DNA of 64,000 nt from Hyphomicrobiales bacterium. GTDB taxonomy: Bacteria > Pseudomonadota > Alphaproteobacteria > Parvibaculales > Parvibaculaceae. The position numbers were made by a program, and so were the translations under genes. The DNA is taken from contig WGND01000010.1 in assembly GCA_016124805.1 (NCBI GenBank), positions 1 through 64,000 on the forward strand, in the 5' to 3' direction. The notes below the pieces were generated by a model that saw nothing but the letters and a program-made list of their open reading frames with translations, had not been told where the DNA came from and did no database searches. Shown piece after piece: positions 36,155 to 46,667 of this stretch; the stretch's first letter is position 1, and every line of letters starts with the position of its first letter.

Positions 36155-39100
36155 ATGCGTTACCGGCTCGGCCTAGACCTCGGCACCAATTCCATCGGCT
36201 GGTGGATGGTGGAACTCGATAAAGACGGTATCCCCTGCGGTTCCCTTGGCGGCGGCTCGCGCATCTTCAGTGATGGCCGTAATCCGAAAGACCAGTCGTC
36301 GCTTGCCGTTGAACGGCGTGTGCCGCGCGGCATGAGACGGCGACGGGACCGCTATCTTGACCGCCGTTCCGGCCTGATGGGTCTGCTCATTGCTTTTGGT
36401 CTGATGCCCGACGACGAAGCGGAGCGCAAGGCGCTGGAAGGGCTCGATCCCTATGCGCTTCGAGCCGCTGCGCTCGACCGCGGGCTCCGCCCGCATGAAC
36501 TTGGCCGCGCCTTGTTCCACCTCAATCAAAGACGCGGGTTTAAATCCAACCGCAAAACAGACAGCAGTGAGGACGATAAAGAGAGCGGTATCGTCAAGGA
36601 ACGCATCGGCGAATTGCATCGGCTGATGGAAAAAGCCAATGCCCGGACGCTTGGTGAATTCCTACACAAGCGCCACCTCAAAGGGCGCATGGTGCGGGCG
36701 CGGCCCGAAGCTGGCTTCTATCCCGACCGCAAAATGTATGAAGATGAATTCGATGCAATCCATACCACTCAGGGATCGCATCAGACACTGCGTCCAGAAC
36801 AGTGGGAGGCTTTGCGCGACATTATTTTTTATCAACGCCCGCTCAGGCCTGTCGATCCCGGCTGGTGCCTGCTGGAGGAAGGCAAGCCGCGTGCGCATCG
36901 CGCTTTGCCCATCACGCAAGAGTTTCGCATGGTGCAGGAGGCCAATAATCTGCGTGTGCAAAGCCCCGGCGAACCTGCGCGACGCCTCACCATGACCGAG
37001 CGCAACAAGGTGCTGGAGCACTTGCGCACCAAGAAGGAATTGAAACTTGAGGGTATGCTGAAGCTGCTCAAACTGCCATCGGGTTCGACCGTCAATCTTT
37101 TCGACGATCACCGGAGCCTGCTCAAAGGTGAAGAGACAGCCGCACGCCTGACGCATAAGGACATTTTCGGCAAAGCCTGGTTTGACCTCTCAATGGAGCG
37201 CCGCACGGAGATTGTGCGCAAACTGCTCGATATTGAAAAGCCCGAAGAAATCGAACGCATTGCGCAGGCCGAATGGGGGCTTGACGAAGCGGCCGCCAAA
37301 AAGCTCGCCGGCAAAGCCCTGCCCGATGGATATGCGCGATTGAGCGAAAAAGCCATTGCCCGCCTGTTGCCCATCATGGAAACGCAAGGCCTCAATTATG
37401 CCGAAGCTGTCGCTGAAGTGCCGGAATATGGCCACCACTCGGACTTCCGTCCGGATGAAGCACGCGACTTCCTGCCCTATTATGCCGAGGTGCTGTCACG
37501 GCATTGCGTAGGCGCCGATCCGTCAAAACCCAAGGAAGACGAAACAGCCCATTTCGGGCGGCTCGCCAATCCGACGGTGCATATCGGGCTCAACCAGATC
37601 CGTCGCGTCGTCAATCGCCTGATTAAGGTGCATGGCAAGCCTGAAGAGATTGTCGTGGAACTCGCCCGCGACCTCAAAATGAACAAAGAGCAGAAAGACG
37701 AAGCGCGCAGGAAGAACAGCGCCAATGAAACCGCCAACCGCGAACGCGAAGCAAAAATCCGCGCGGCAGGCGTCGCGCCTTCACCGCATCTGCTGCGCAA
37801 GCTCCGCCTCTGGGAGGAGCAAAAGGTTGGTACAGCGCATCTCTGTCCCTTCACCGGTGATGCCATTTCATTCGAGATGGCCATCGGCGCCGCGACTGAA
37901 ATCGAGCACATCCTGCCCTTCTCGCGCACACTGGATGATTCCATGGCCAACAAGGCGCTTTGCCTGCGCGAAGCAAACCGGGCCAAGCGGGACCGTGCGC
38001 CGCATGAAGCTTTTCAGAACAATCCAACAATCGGCGGACGGAAATATGTCTATGACGACATTCTGTTTCGCGCCGACAAACTGGATGGCAACAAACGCTG
38101 GCGCTTTCACGCCGATGCGATGGAGCGGTTTGAAAGCGAGGAAAGAGACTTCCTCGACCGCCAGCTCAACGAAACAAAATATCTTTCGCGTATTGCCCGC
38201 AGCTATCTGAGCCATCTTTATAATGAGAAGGCCGAAGGCCGTCTGCGCGTCCGCGCCATTCCCGGCAAGCTCACCGCCATGCTGCGCGGCAAATGGGGCC
38301 TTTCCGACCTGCTGCCTGGTCACAATCGCGCGCCTGCTCCTGACGCCCCACCGCGCAAGAACCGCGACGATCACCGCCATCACGCGCTGGATGCCTTTGT
38401 CATCGCCATGACGGACCAGCGCCTGTTGCAACTTATTTCCCAACTCAACGCGGATGCGGATCGAAAGAGGTTGATTGACGCCATTCCCGAACCCTGGGAA
38501 GAATTTGACCGAGAGGTTTTGCGCGAACAATTGGCGCGACTGACTGTCGCCCACAAAGCCGATCACGGCACGCCCGGGAAAATGGGAAAAACAACGGGCG
38601 CGCTGCATAATGATACTGCCTATGGCATTGTCGGACCCGGCAAGAAGGGCAACACTCAGGTTGTCTACCGTGTTCCACTGGCACGCTTTGCGACACCGGA
38701 TGCCCTGGACAAGAGCTTGCCTTCCATTCGAGATGTGGCGCTGCGGCACTCGCTCATCGCAGCATGGGAAGCATTCAAGGATAACCCGCCCGATCTAACA
38801 AACCCGGATGATCCAGACAGCCGGAAGAAGCCAAAGAACCTAGCAGTTGCCTTCACCGAAATGGTGGCGTCTGACGGCATTGAAATCGGCGGGCGCATCA
38901 CAAAGGTGCGACGCATCCGCATCTGCGATGAGCTGGGCGTCATCCCCATCAAAAATAAAAAAACCGGCGAGCCCTACAAGGCTTACAAACCGGATGGCAA
39001 TGAATTCGCTGAGGTCTGGGCACTGCCGGACGGATCATGGCGAACGGTCATTGTGCGGCGCTTTGATGCCAATCAACCGGGCTTTGACACAACAAACCTT

Positions 39101-39433
39101 CGTCACCACGACGATCCTGATCAACGGCTCCATCCCGCGGCCAGGAAGCTGATGCGACTTCACAATGGAGATATGGGCGCCATTGGTGAGGGGGCGGAAC
39201 GACGCATCGTGCGCGTCTGCAAGATGAGCACGGAGAACGGCAAGGAATACATTTATCTCGCCGACCACAACGAAGGCAATGTGGATGCTCGCGTGCGCGC
39301 CAAGGAACTCAAATACCTAAAGGAAAGTTGTGATGGCTTGCGCAAGAAGCAATTCCGCAAGGTGGGCGTCGATGAAATCGGTCGCCTGACCGACCCCGGA
39401 CCAAGGGCCTCCAGCGGCCCCCAAGCCGCATGA
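36155..39433 (+). CDS. cas9: Cas9 endonuclease, type II-C
   Basis: 1092 residues, a usual II-C length. RuvC-I is at the N-terminus (RLGLDLGTNSIGWW, catalytic Asp8) followed by the arginine-rich bridge helix (RRVPRGMRRRRDRYLDRR). RuvC-II is PEEIVVELARDLKMN with Glu502, HNH is ATEIEHILPFSRTLDD with His585, and RuvC-III is HRHHALDAFVIAMTD with His743 and Asp746. All catalytic residues are present, so it should be an active RNA-guided double-strand nuclease. The C-terminal part should hold the PAM-interacting domain; its PAM is unknown. Start ATG 36155 has only a weak GAGAG upstream. The stop overlaps the cas1 ATG. Confidence 0.97.
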   Translation: MRYRLGLDLGTNSIGWWMVELDKDGIPCGSLGGGSRIFSDGRNPKDQSSLAVERRVPRGMRRRRDRYLDRRSGLMGLLIAFGLMPDDEAERKALEGLDPYALRAAALDRGLRPHELGRALFHLNQRRGFKSNRKTDSSEDDKESGIVKERIGELHRLMEKANARTLGEFLHKRHLKGRMVRARPEAGFYPDRKMYEDEFDAIHTTQGSHQTLRPEQWEALRDIIFYQRPLRPVDPGWCLLEEGKPRAHRALPITQEFRMVQEANNLRVQSPGEPARRLTMTERNKVLEHLRTKKELKLEGMLKLLKLPSGSTVNLFDDHRSLLKGEETAARLTHKDIFGKAWFDLSMERRTEIVRKLLDIEKPEEIERIAQAEWGLDEAAAKKLAGKALPDGYARLSEKAIARLLPIMETQGLNYAEAVAEVPEYGHHSDFRPDEARDFLPYYAEVLSRHCVGADPSKPKEDETAHFGRLANPTVHIGLNQIRRVVNRLIKVHGKPEEIVVELARDLKMNKEQKDEARRKNSANETANREREAKIRAAGVAPSPHLLRKLRLWEEQKVGTAHLCPFTGDAISFEMAIGAATEIEHILPFSRTLDDSMANKALCLREANRAKRDRAPHEAFQNNPTIGGRKYVYDDILFRADKLDGNKRWRFHADAMERFESEERDFLDRQLNETKYLSRIARSYLSHLYNEKAEGRLRVRAIPGKLTAMLRGKWGLSDLLPGHNRAPAPDAPPRKNRDDHRHHALDAFVIAMTDQRLLQLISQLNADADRKRLIDAIPEPWEEFDREVLREQLARLTVAHKADHGTPGKMGKTTGALHNDTAYGIVGPGKKGNTQVVYRVPLARFATPDALDKSLPSIRDVALRHSLIAAWEAFKDNPPDLTNPDDPDSRKKPKNLAVAFTEMVASDGIEIGGRITKVRRIRICDELGVIPIKNKKTGEPYKAYKPDGNEFAEVWALPDGSWRTVIVRRFDANQPGFDTTNLRHHDDPDQRLHPAARKLMRLHNGDMGAIGEGAERRIVRVCKMSTENGKEYIYLADHNEGNVDARVRAKELKYLKESCDGLRKKQFRKVGVDEIGRLTDPGPRASSGPQAA

Positions 39434-40356
39434 TCGGGCGCGTCGTCGAAATCGCCAGCGACGACAGACACCTCGCGGTGTCACGGGGCTTTCTGATTGT
39501 GTCCAGCGACCGCGTGGAAGTCGCGCGCATACCACTTGATGATATCGGCGTCTTGCTCTGTCACGCGCATGGGCTGACCTATTCTAACAATCTTATGGTC
39601 GAGCTTGCCAAGCGCGGTGCTTGCGTTGTGCTTTGCGGGCCAAATCACATGCCCGTTGCCTGGCTCTGGCCGCTGGACGGACATCATGTACAAAGCCTGC
39701 GCATGCGGCATCAACTGGAAGCGGGCGCCCCACTCCGCAAGCGGCTGTGGCAAGCACTGGTGCGCGCCAAAATTGAACAGCAACAAGCCGTACTGGAAAG
39801 GCTCGGCAAACCTGACGGGGCTTTTGACTTGCTCGCGCGCAAGGTCAAATCAGGCGATCCTGAAAATGTAGAAGCCCAGGCCGCACGCCGATACTGGCCA
39901 CTCCTGATGGGCAGCTCATTTCGCCGCGACCGCGATGCGAGTGGCCCGAATGCCATGCTCAATTACGGCTATACCGTTTTGCGGGCTGGCGTTGCGCGCG
40001 CCGTCACTGCCGTCGGATTACATCCCTCCATCGGCCTGCATCACAGCAACCGCAACAATCCAATGTGCCTGGTTGATGATCTGATGGAGCCATTCCGTCC
40101 GGTCGTCGACTATCTGGTCACGCGCCTTGTGGCAAGTGGCGCGTCTGACGTGACGCCAGATGCCAAATCAGTTTTGGGACAAGTGCTGTCCTTTGACATG
40201 GCGACAGATCAGGGAACAACGCCCATCTCGACTTGCGCTGAAAGGTTGGCCTTTTCGCTCGCCCAGTCTTTCGAAACGGGGAAGCCTGATCTGTCTCTGC
40301 CTCGAACGCTCCTCCCCCTTGAAATGCCTGACATCAATGGGGTGCCTGAGGGATAA
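39430..40356 (+). CDS. cas1: Cas1 integrase of the CRISPR adaptation complex
   Basis: 308 residues overlapping the cas9 stop by four bases (ATGA). Family features are LLCHAHGLTYSNNLMVELAKRGA near residues 38-60, here only for position, and the conserved metal-site region with Glu in the AARRYWPLLMG area, His in GLHHSNRNN and acidic residues in LVDDLMEPFRPVVDYLV. With Cas2 it captures and integrates new spacers; in type II systems Cas9 and tracrRNA assist PAM selection. No cas4 or csn2 is present, which defines subtype II-C. Confidence 0.95.
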   Translation: MIGRVVEIASDDRHLAVSRGFLIVSSDRVEVARIPLDDIGVLLCHAHGLTYSNNLMVELAKRGACVVLCGPNHMPVAWLWPLDGHHVQSLRMRHQLEAGAPLRKRLWQALVRAKIEQQQAVLERLGKPDGAFDLLARKVKSGDPENVEAQAARRYWPLLMGSSFRRDRDASGPNAMLNYGYTVLRAGVARAVTAVGLHPSIGLHHSNRNNPMCLVDDLMEPFRPVVDYLVTRLVASGASDVTPDAKSVLGQVLSFDMATDQGTTPISTCAERLAFSLAQSFETGKPDLSLPRTLLPLEMPDINGVPEG

Positions 40357-40360
40357 GCCC

Positions 40361-40693
40361 ATGGCCACACTGACAGGGTATCGACTCATGTGGATGATGG
40401 TGATCTTTGATTTGCCTGTCGGAACAAAAAGGGAAAGACGGGCGGCAACACGATTCCGAAATGACTTGCTCGATCAAGGCTTCGAGATGAGCCAATTTTC
40501 GGTCTATATGCGCTTTTGCGGTGGTAAGGAACAGGTCGAGACCTATACCAAACGCATCGAAAAAGCCTTGCCCAAGACGGGATTGGTCCAGATTCTCTGT
40601 TTCACAGACCGGCAATATGAGACAATTGTGTCCTTCGATGGTCGAACCCGCGAGAAAGCCAAGGAAAATCCGAATCAATATGTGCTGCTCTAG
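40361..40693 (+). CDS. cas2: Cas2, structural partner of Cas1
   Basis: 110 residues from ATG 40361, with GAGGGAT upstream and four bases between the cas1 stop and this start. It has the Cas2 ferredoxin-like start WMMVIFDLPVGTKRERRAATRFRNDL, with the conserved Asp after the first strand, and the later FSVYMR and VQILCFTDRQYE strands. It dimerises between two Cas1 dimers during spacer integration. An upstream in-frame extension to 40160 overlaps cas1 and is not coding. Confidence 0.95.
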   Translation: MATLTGYRLMWMMVIFDLPVGTKRERRAATRFRNDLLDQGFEMSQFSVYMRFCGGKEQVETYTKRIEKALPKTGLVQILCFTDRQYETIVSFDGRTREKAKENPNQYVLL

Positions 40694-40722
40694 CGCCTCA
40701 GCCACCATTAATACTCAAATGA

Positions 40723-40763
40723 GTTGCGCCAAATCTCTTTTTGAATCAGAGACTTGGCACAAC
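40723..40763. repeat. Hairpin between cas2 and the leader-distal end of the array
   Basis: GTTGCGCCAAATCTCT (40723-40738) and AGAGACTTGGCACAAC (40748-40763) form a 16-bp stem with two positions that are G-U in one RNA strand. No U-tract follows on either strand. It may end or protect the cas mRNA, or the converging pre-crRNA. Confidence 0.5.
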
Positions 40764-40768
40764 ATCAA

Positions 40769-43700
40769 AGTTTAGCCGATAGGAAATCGCGGACCAGCCG
40801 CAACGGGCGCGCCATGCGACAAGCCCGACGCCGAAGTTTAGCCGATAGGAAATCGCGGACCAGCCGCAACCTGTTCAGGCCGATCCCGATTTGATGGAAG
40901 AGTTTAGCCGATAGGAAATCGCGGACCAGCCGCAACGTCTTGCATGGGCGGCATACTCAGACTTCGAGTTTAGCCGATAGGAAATCGCGGACCAGCCGCA
41001 ACCCGTTGGCGTGGCGGTGGGTGGCGGCACGGAGTTTAGCCGATAGGAAATCGCGGACCAGCCGCAACCATTCGCGGGCAGATGTGACAGCCGACCAAAG
41101 TTTAGCCGATAGGAAATCGCGGACCAGCCGCAACCAGCCCGGCCCGACACGCGTGCAGCCCCACAGTTTAGCCGATAGGAAATCGCGGACCAGCCGCAAC
41201 GGGGACAGCAGGCTGGCAGCGATGATATTGAGTTTAGCCGATAGGAAATCGCGGACCAGCCGCAACTGGAAGGCCGCGACAACCAGGAATTTCTGGAGTT
41301 TAGCCGATAGGAAATCGCGGACCAGCCGCAACGGAAACAGATGTGAAGAAAAAGACCTATGAAGTTTAGCCGATAGGAAATCGCGGACCAGCCGCAACAG
41401 GGCGCCGTGACGGTGACTTCAGCGCCCGAGTTTAGCCGATAGGAAATCGCGGACCAGCCGCAACCCCGCTGGGCCGCTGTAACAAGTGCTGGCAAGTTTA
41501 GCCGATAGGAAATCGCGGACCAGCCGCAACATGGCGACACACTTACCGCCATCACCCTGCAGTTTAGCCGATAGGAAATCGCGGACCAGCCGCAACATAT
41601 GCTTGCGAAGGGATCAGCCTCATTGCAGTTTAGCCGATAGGAAATCGCGGACCAGCCGCAACTGGCAGGCACTCAACCTGTTACCGCGCGGCAGTTTAGC
41701 CGATAGGAAATCGCGGACCAGCCGCAACTCGGCTTTGCGGCCAGACAGATTATCCCTAAGTTTAGCCGATAGGAAATCGCGGACCAGCCGCAACAGGTCC
41801 TGCGCGCGATCAACATCATCCGCCAGTTTAGCCGATAGGAAATCGCGGACCAGCCGCAACTCGCGGCGGGCGAATTCAGCGTGTGATAGTAGTTTAGCCG
41901 ATAGGAAATCGCGGACCAGCCGCAACTGCGGCGCTCGGTGGTGGCGGCATTCTTCGAGTTTAGCCGATAGGAAATCGCGGACCAGCCGCAACATGGTGTT
42001 TTCACGCCGATGGTCAGCGAAAAGTTTAGCCGATAGGAAATCGCGGACCAGCCGCAACTCATCCACCGGCAGACCGCCTGTGCCGGTCAGTTTAGCCGAT
42101 AGGAAATCGCGGACCAGCCGCAACGGATTCAACCGTCTCCAAAATGTTTATCGAAGTTTAGCCGATAGGAAATCGCGGACCAGCCGCAACTGCTTTGATG
42201 TGCTTGACCATGTAGGGGACAGTTTAGCCGATAGGAAATCGCGGACCAGCCGCAACAGAGCGTGGCAGCGGGCGGGGTGAGCGTGCAGTTTAGCCGATAG
42301 GAAATCGCGGACCAGCCGCAACAAAGCGTGCGGCCCAGCCCCTCAAGGGAGAAGTTTAGCCGATAGGAAATCGCGGACCAGCCGCAACCCCGGCCTCAGC
42401 CTATATGCCTGCCCTGCCAGTTTAGCCGATAGGAAATCGCGGACCAGCCGCAACCGCGCGCCCTTGTGGCGCGCGGTAAGGGTGAGTTTAGCCGATAGGA
42501 AATCGCGGACCAGCCGCAACCCCGCTGGGCCGCTGTAACAAGTGCTGGCAGTTTAGCCGATAGGAAATCGCGGACCAGCCGCAACCTGACAAGCGACATC
42601 ACCATTACCGAGCTGAGTTTAGCCGATAGGAAATCGCGGACCAGCCGCAACCTTGTTTGATGACGCGCTTTATCCCGCCACAGTTTAGCCGATAGGAAAT
42701 CGCGGACCAGCCGCAACATGACGCGGCGGCCAGCAGCGGGGAAGATAAGTTTAGCCGATAGGAAATCGCGGACCAGCCGCAACTGGCCCGCCAGCTCGGC
42801 GGGGGGCGGGATGAGTTTAGCCGATAGGAAATCGCGGACCAGCCGCAACTAAAGGCGCCGCGATGAAAAAACCGGATCGAGTTTAGCCGATAGGAAATCG
42901 CGGACCAGCCGCAACATGGCGTTTCGCGGGGCGTAAAATCCCAGAGTTTAGCCGATAGGAAATCGCGGACCAGCCGCAACTTGATTGTGTCCCAGTTTTT
43001 CCAGAGCAGAGTTTAGCCGATAGGAAATCGCGGACCAGCCGCAACTCGCGGCCTTCCATGGCCATGGCCTGCAAGAGTTTAGCCGATAGGAAATCGCGGA
43101 CCAGCCGCAACATATCGACAGCTATGGCGGCGTGGTCTCGGAGTTTAGCCGATAGGAAATCGCGGACCAGCCGCAACTCAGGCGTGGCCAACATGAGTGG
43201 TGCTGAAGTTTAGCCGATAGGAAATCGCGGACCAGCCGCAACTGGCCTGCAAGTGATCAACCACGAGCCCGGAGTTTAGCCGATAGGAAATCGCGGACCA
43301 GCCGCAACATGGCGACACACTTACCGCCATCACCCTGCAGTTTAGCCGATAGGAAATCGCGGACCAGCCGCAACACACCCGCGCGCTGGCATAACGCCGA
43401 GGCGAGTTTAGCCGATAGGAAATCGCGGACCAGCCGCAACCTGCTCAACAGCATCGCGCGCGATCCGCTGAGTTTAGCCGATAGGAAATCGCGGACCAGC
43501 CGCAACTCGTTGCGCTGTGTAGAGAATCAGGGCGAGAGTTTAGCCGATAGGAAATCGCGGACCAGCCGCAACAGGCTGTCGCGGCCGCCGCGAGCTTCGA
43601 CAAGTTTAGCCGATAGGAAATCGCGGACCAGCCGCAACTTCTCCTATATGCTTAGCGGGAAGCATGGAGTTTAGCCGATAGGAAATCGCGGACCAGCCGC

Positions 43701-45153
43701 AACCCGTCAAACATAGCGGGCATGCGCTACACAGTTTAGCCGATAGGAAATCGCGGACCAGCCGCAACATGGCGTCGTGAGCAGCACGAGTGGCAGCCAG
43801 TTTAGCCGATAGGAAATCGCGGACCAGCCGCAACCACGGCTTGACGCGGCCCGCGCCACGGCGGAGTTTAGCCGATAGGAAATCGCGGACCAGCCGCAAC
43901 AAGCCATTGCGGCGGCTGATCTGCCCGACGAGTTTAGCCGATAGGAAATCGCGGACCAGCCGCAACCCGTGACTGCCAGCCCCGGCAATGGTGATCAGTT
44001 TAGCCGATAGGAAATCGCGGACCAGCCGCAACGCGCTGTCTGCTGCGCCGCGACGATCTCCCAGTTTAGCCGATAGGAAATCGCGGACCAGCCGCAACCC
44101 ACACCCTGCGGCACCACCCGCTGCTCGCAGTTTAGCCGATAGGAAATCGCGGACCAGCCGCAACTGCCCCTTTTGCGGCGGTGACCGCAAGTCGAGTTTA
44201 GCCGATAGGAAATCGCGGACCAGCCGCAACTGGATTGGCACACTCGCCTTTTTGGCCACAGTTTAGCCGATAGGAAATCGCGGACCAGCCGCAACGTAAA
44301 GGGCATGGTCAGGTCGAGCCAGTTCAGTTTAGCCGATAGGAAATCGCGGACCAGCCGCAACTGCGGACCAACATGGGCTGTGCGGCGGCCAAGTTTAGCC
44401 GATAGGAAATCGCGGACCAGCCGCAACTGTTTGAAAAAGCAGGCCTTACGCTGCCCGAGTTTAGCCGATAGGAAATCGCGGACCAGCCGCAACATGAAGA
44501 GGGCGTTGCCTATCCCAGCAAGCAGTTTAGCCGATAGGAAATCGCGGACCAGCCGCAACAGGCCGACACGGCGATGATCGGTGCTGTTGAGTTTAGCCGA
44601 TAGGAAATCGCGGACCAGCCGCAACCAACCCCTCAAGCACGCGGGCAATGGTCTGAGTTTAGCCGATAGGAAATCGCGGACCAGCCGCAACTTGGGGTCC
44701 ATCTCGAAATCAAGCGCCAGCAGTTTAGCCGATAGGAAATCGCGGACCAGCCGCAACATGATCTTTTCGTCGTCCGTGAGCCTGACGAGTTTAGCCGATA
44801 GGAAATCGCGGACCAGCCGCAACCTGAGCTGGTATCGCTGCGCCGCGCTCAATAGTTTAGCCGATAGGAAATCGCGGACCAGCCGCAACACTGCCTTTGT
44901 TCAAGTCCCGAATTGGGCTAGTTTAGCCGATAGGAAATCGCGGACCAGCCGCAACCTCATTTTTCGGCGCCCAAATTCAATATCAAGTTTAGCCGATAGG
45001 AAATCGCGGACCAGCCGCAACGGCCCTAGACAACTCCGCGGTGAGGGCAAAAGTTTAGCCGATAGGAAATCGCGGACCAGCCGCAACGCGCCAGGCAGAC
45101 CTGTGCGCCATGAATGCAGTTTAGCCGATAGGAAATCGCGGACCAGCCGCAAC
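40769..45153 (-). CRISPR. CRISPR array, type II-C, 67 repeats and 66 spacers, read from the minus strand
   Basis: The 36-bp repeat begins AGTTTAGCCGATAGG and ends CCAGCCGCAAC on the plus strand and showed no variation at the start sites I checked. Stepping through every repeat start gives 59 spacers of 30 bp and seven of 29 bp. On the minus strand the repeat runs GTTGCGG...GGCTAAACT, the polarity of other II-C repeats, whose 3' ends carry a -10-like element. With the tracrRNA complementarity, this puts crRNA transcription towards the cas genes and the leader beyond 45153. Spacers 11 and 27 are the same apart from one terminal base, and spacers 12 and 39 are identical. Confidence 0.98.
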
Positions 45154-45473
45154 TCTATTACACAAGCAATGAGTCATCAGCAAACAGAAGACCTCTCCGG
45201 AGAGGTCCGCCAACAGCTCATGACTCATTGGCAGAGCGATTATTCATCTTTGAACTGATGAAATTTTGCGATGCAAATCCGATGCGCCAAAGATGCTCAT
45301 TTCCGTGAAGAGGTCTTTTTCAGGCCATCGGGGATAAAGGCGTTTAAGGGGCCATATTGCCCGCTCTCCAGTCCGCCAGAGACACGAACAAGATGCACAA
45401 CCGCCCGCAAACTCACGGGACAGTTTTATAGATTCCGGACGTATATAAAAATTTATAGATATTAAAGGAAAGA
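45154..45473. other. Probable CRISPR leader region
   Basis: About 320 bases between the last repeat and the island boundary, with no gene. On the minus strand it lies directly upstream of the first-transcribed repeat. It contains the nested palindrome at 45167-45230 and an AT-rich stretch (about 45425-45470). Confidence 0.55.
45167..45230. repeat. Nested palindromes in the CRISPR leader
   Basis: CAATGAGTCAT (45167-45177) and ATGACTCATTG (45220-45230) are perfect 11-bp inverted arms. Between them GACCTCTCCGGAGAGGTC (45190-45207) is a perfect 18-bp palindrome. The structure begins 13 bases from the outermost repeat. It could guide Cas1-Cas2 integration or bind a regulator; there is no U-tract. 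Confidence 0.7.
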
Positions 45474-45491
45474 TTGGTGGAGCCAGACGGA
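45474..45491. repeat. Left attachment site (attL) of the tRNA-Ala island
   Basis: TTGGTGGAGCCAGACGGA is identical to 58779-58796, the 3' end of tRNA-Ala(GGC). The bases on either side differ. No tRNA body accompanies this copy, as expected for the far end of an element integrated into a tRNA 3' end. Confidence 0.8.
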
Positions 45492-45720
45492 GAATGCTGA
45501 CACCACATAGAAGGCAATCAAATCAACACCTTAGCTTAGTGGGCCGATATGATTGTGTACCACGTGTGTGTTCCAAATTCCAGTTATAGGTGAACACGTG
45601 TGCCCGAGGTTTTAGGCCCTCCGGGTTCATGCGAGCTTGATCCCTATCTGCATTATTTCCCTTCTACTTTCCCAAATTTTCAACAATCATCTTTTGCGTT
45701 CATTCAGGTTCGGGGGGCTT

Positions 45721-46614
45721 ATGAACCGAAACACATTCACTGCGTCGGTATTCTCGCTCGTTGTCATTGCTGGCGTAGCTTTTGCTGCCTACTCCTTTGC
45801 TCGATTTACGAACGAGCCTGACCAATCTTTGGTCTTTAATGATGGCGGAGTAAGGCTTCAAATTTCGACGAATGAGGGTTTGGGAGGCGTTATAAAAGTC
45901 AACGGACTTACAGCCGCTATGATACCCGATGCATCGATCATGCTTCACTCCGCTATGCGTATAGAGGGCGGAATGCTGTTCCTTATCGAACTCGGATCAG
46001 GTGGTTCAGCGTGTCCTTCGTCCTTCCAGATTATCTTCGTCCCAAGCCAAGCCCCTGAGGGGGCATTTATTTCCTCAAGCTTCGGAAACTGTTCCGATGT
46101 TCCCTCAATCAGCAATTTATACACAAGCGTTCAAATTGCGTTTACGGGGCAAAGTCCCCTTCAATACGAGCTAAAAAATGGAACATTGTTTCAAAAAGGA
46201 AGTGAGAAGAGCGTCCCAATTCATCCAATTCCGGTCCCTGTTTTGAGCGGCATCGGAAACGTTACGTGTCAGTCTGATGATCTACGATTGAAGGCATATG
46301 GTGCGGTACAAGAAAAATTGATGCTTACACTGGGTGATGATGGAGCATTCATTGCCAAGAAGCAGGAGCCTGAATACGACACGATAACCGACGCTCCGGC
46401 GGAGATGTCACATGCACGAAAACAGGCACTTGTTGATATGGAAGCCAAGGCGGGTGTGACGTTGAACCCAGACGATATCCTCGTCTGTCAAACGCAAGTT
46501 GGTGTTGTCGTAATTGCTGTTAGAAATCCGGTTCAGCCGTCTTCATTTGGAGTAATAGTCGGAAATTTTGGCCTCAAGTCCGCTGCCTCTAAGGACGCTG
46601 GCTTTCTCAAATAG
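45721..46614 (+). CDS. Unrecognised exported or membrane-anchored protein
   Basis: 297 residues from ATG 45721, with a run of G upstream; an extension to 45637 adds no recognised sequence. One N-terminal hydrophobic segment (TASVFSLVVIAGVAFAAYSF) could be a signal anchor. The rest appears to be a periplasmic beta-rich domain with cysteines in GSACPSS, GNCSDV, VTCQSD and LVCQTQ that may pair. No family is recognised. It is the first gene inside the island's left end. Between the left attachment site and this gene, about 230 bases contain two CACGTG-centred stretches (45558-45570, 45592-45603). Confidence 0.6.
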   Translation: MNRNTFTASVFSLVVIAGVAFAAYSFARFTNEPDQSLVFNDGGVRLQISTNEGLGGVIKVNGLTAAMIPDASIMLHSAMRIEGGMLFLIELGSGGSACPSSFQIIFVPSQAPEGAFISSSFGNCSDVPSISNLYTSVQIAFTGQSPLQYELKNGTLFQKGSEKSVPIHPIPVPVLSGIGNVTCQSDDLRLKAYGAVQEKLMLTLGDDGAFIAKKQEPEYDTITDAPAEMSHARKQALVDMEAKAGVTLNPDDILVCQTQVGVVVIAVRNPVQPSSFGVIVGNFGLKSAASKDAGFLK

Positions 46615-46667
46615 GCAATTGAATGAAAGGTGTTTTTTTAACACTGGTTTCAAAATAGCTCGGCTAT

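Noticed and set aside
36155-40693. Subtype II-A or II-B CRISPR
   Set aside because: There is no csn2 or cas4, and Cas9 is short (1092 residues).
40875-45258. Many long reading frames through the array with repeating SLADRKSRTSRN, RLVRDFLSAKL or CGWSAISYRLN blocks
   Set aside because: They are translations of the CRISPR repeat in different frames, made open by its 66-base period; there are no ribosome sites.
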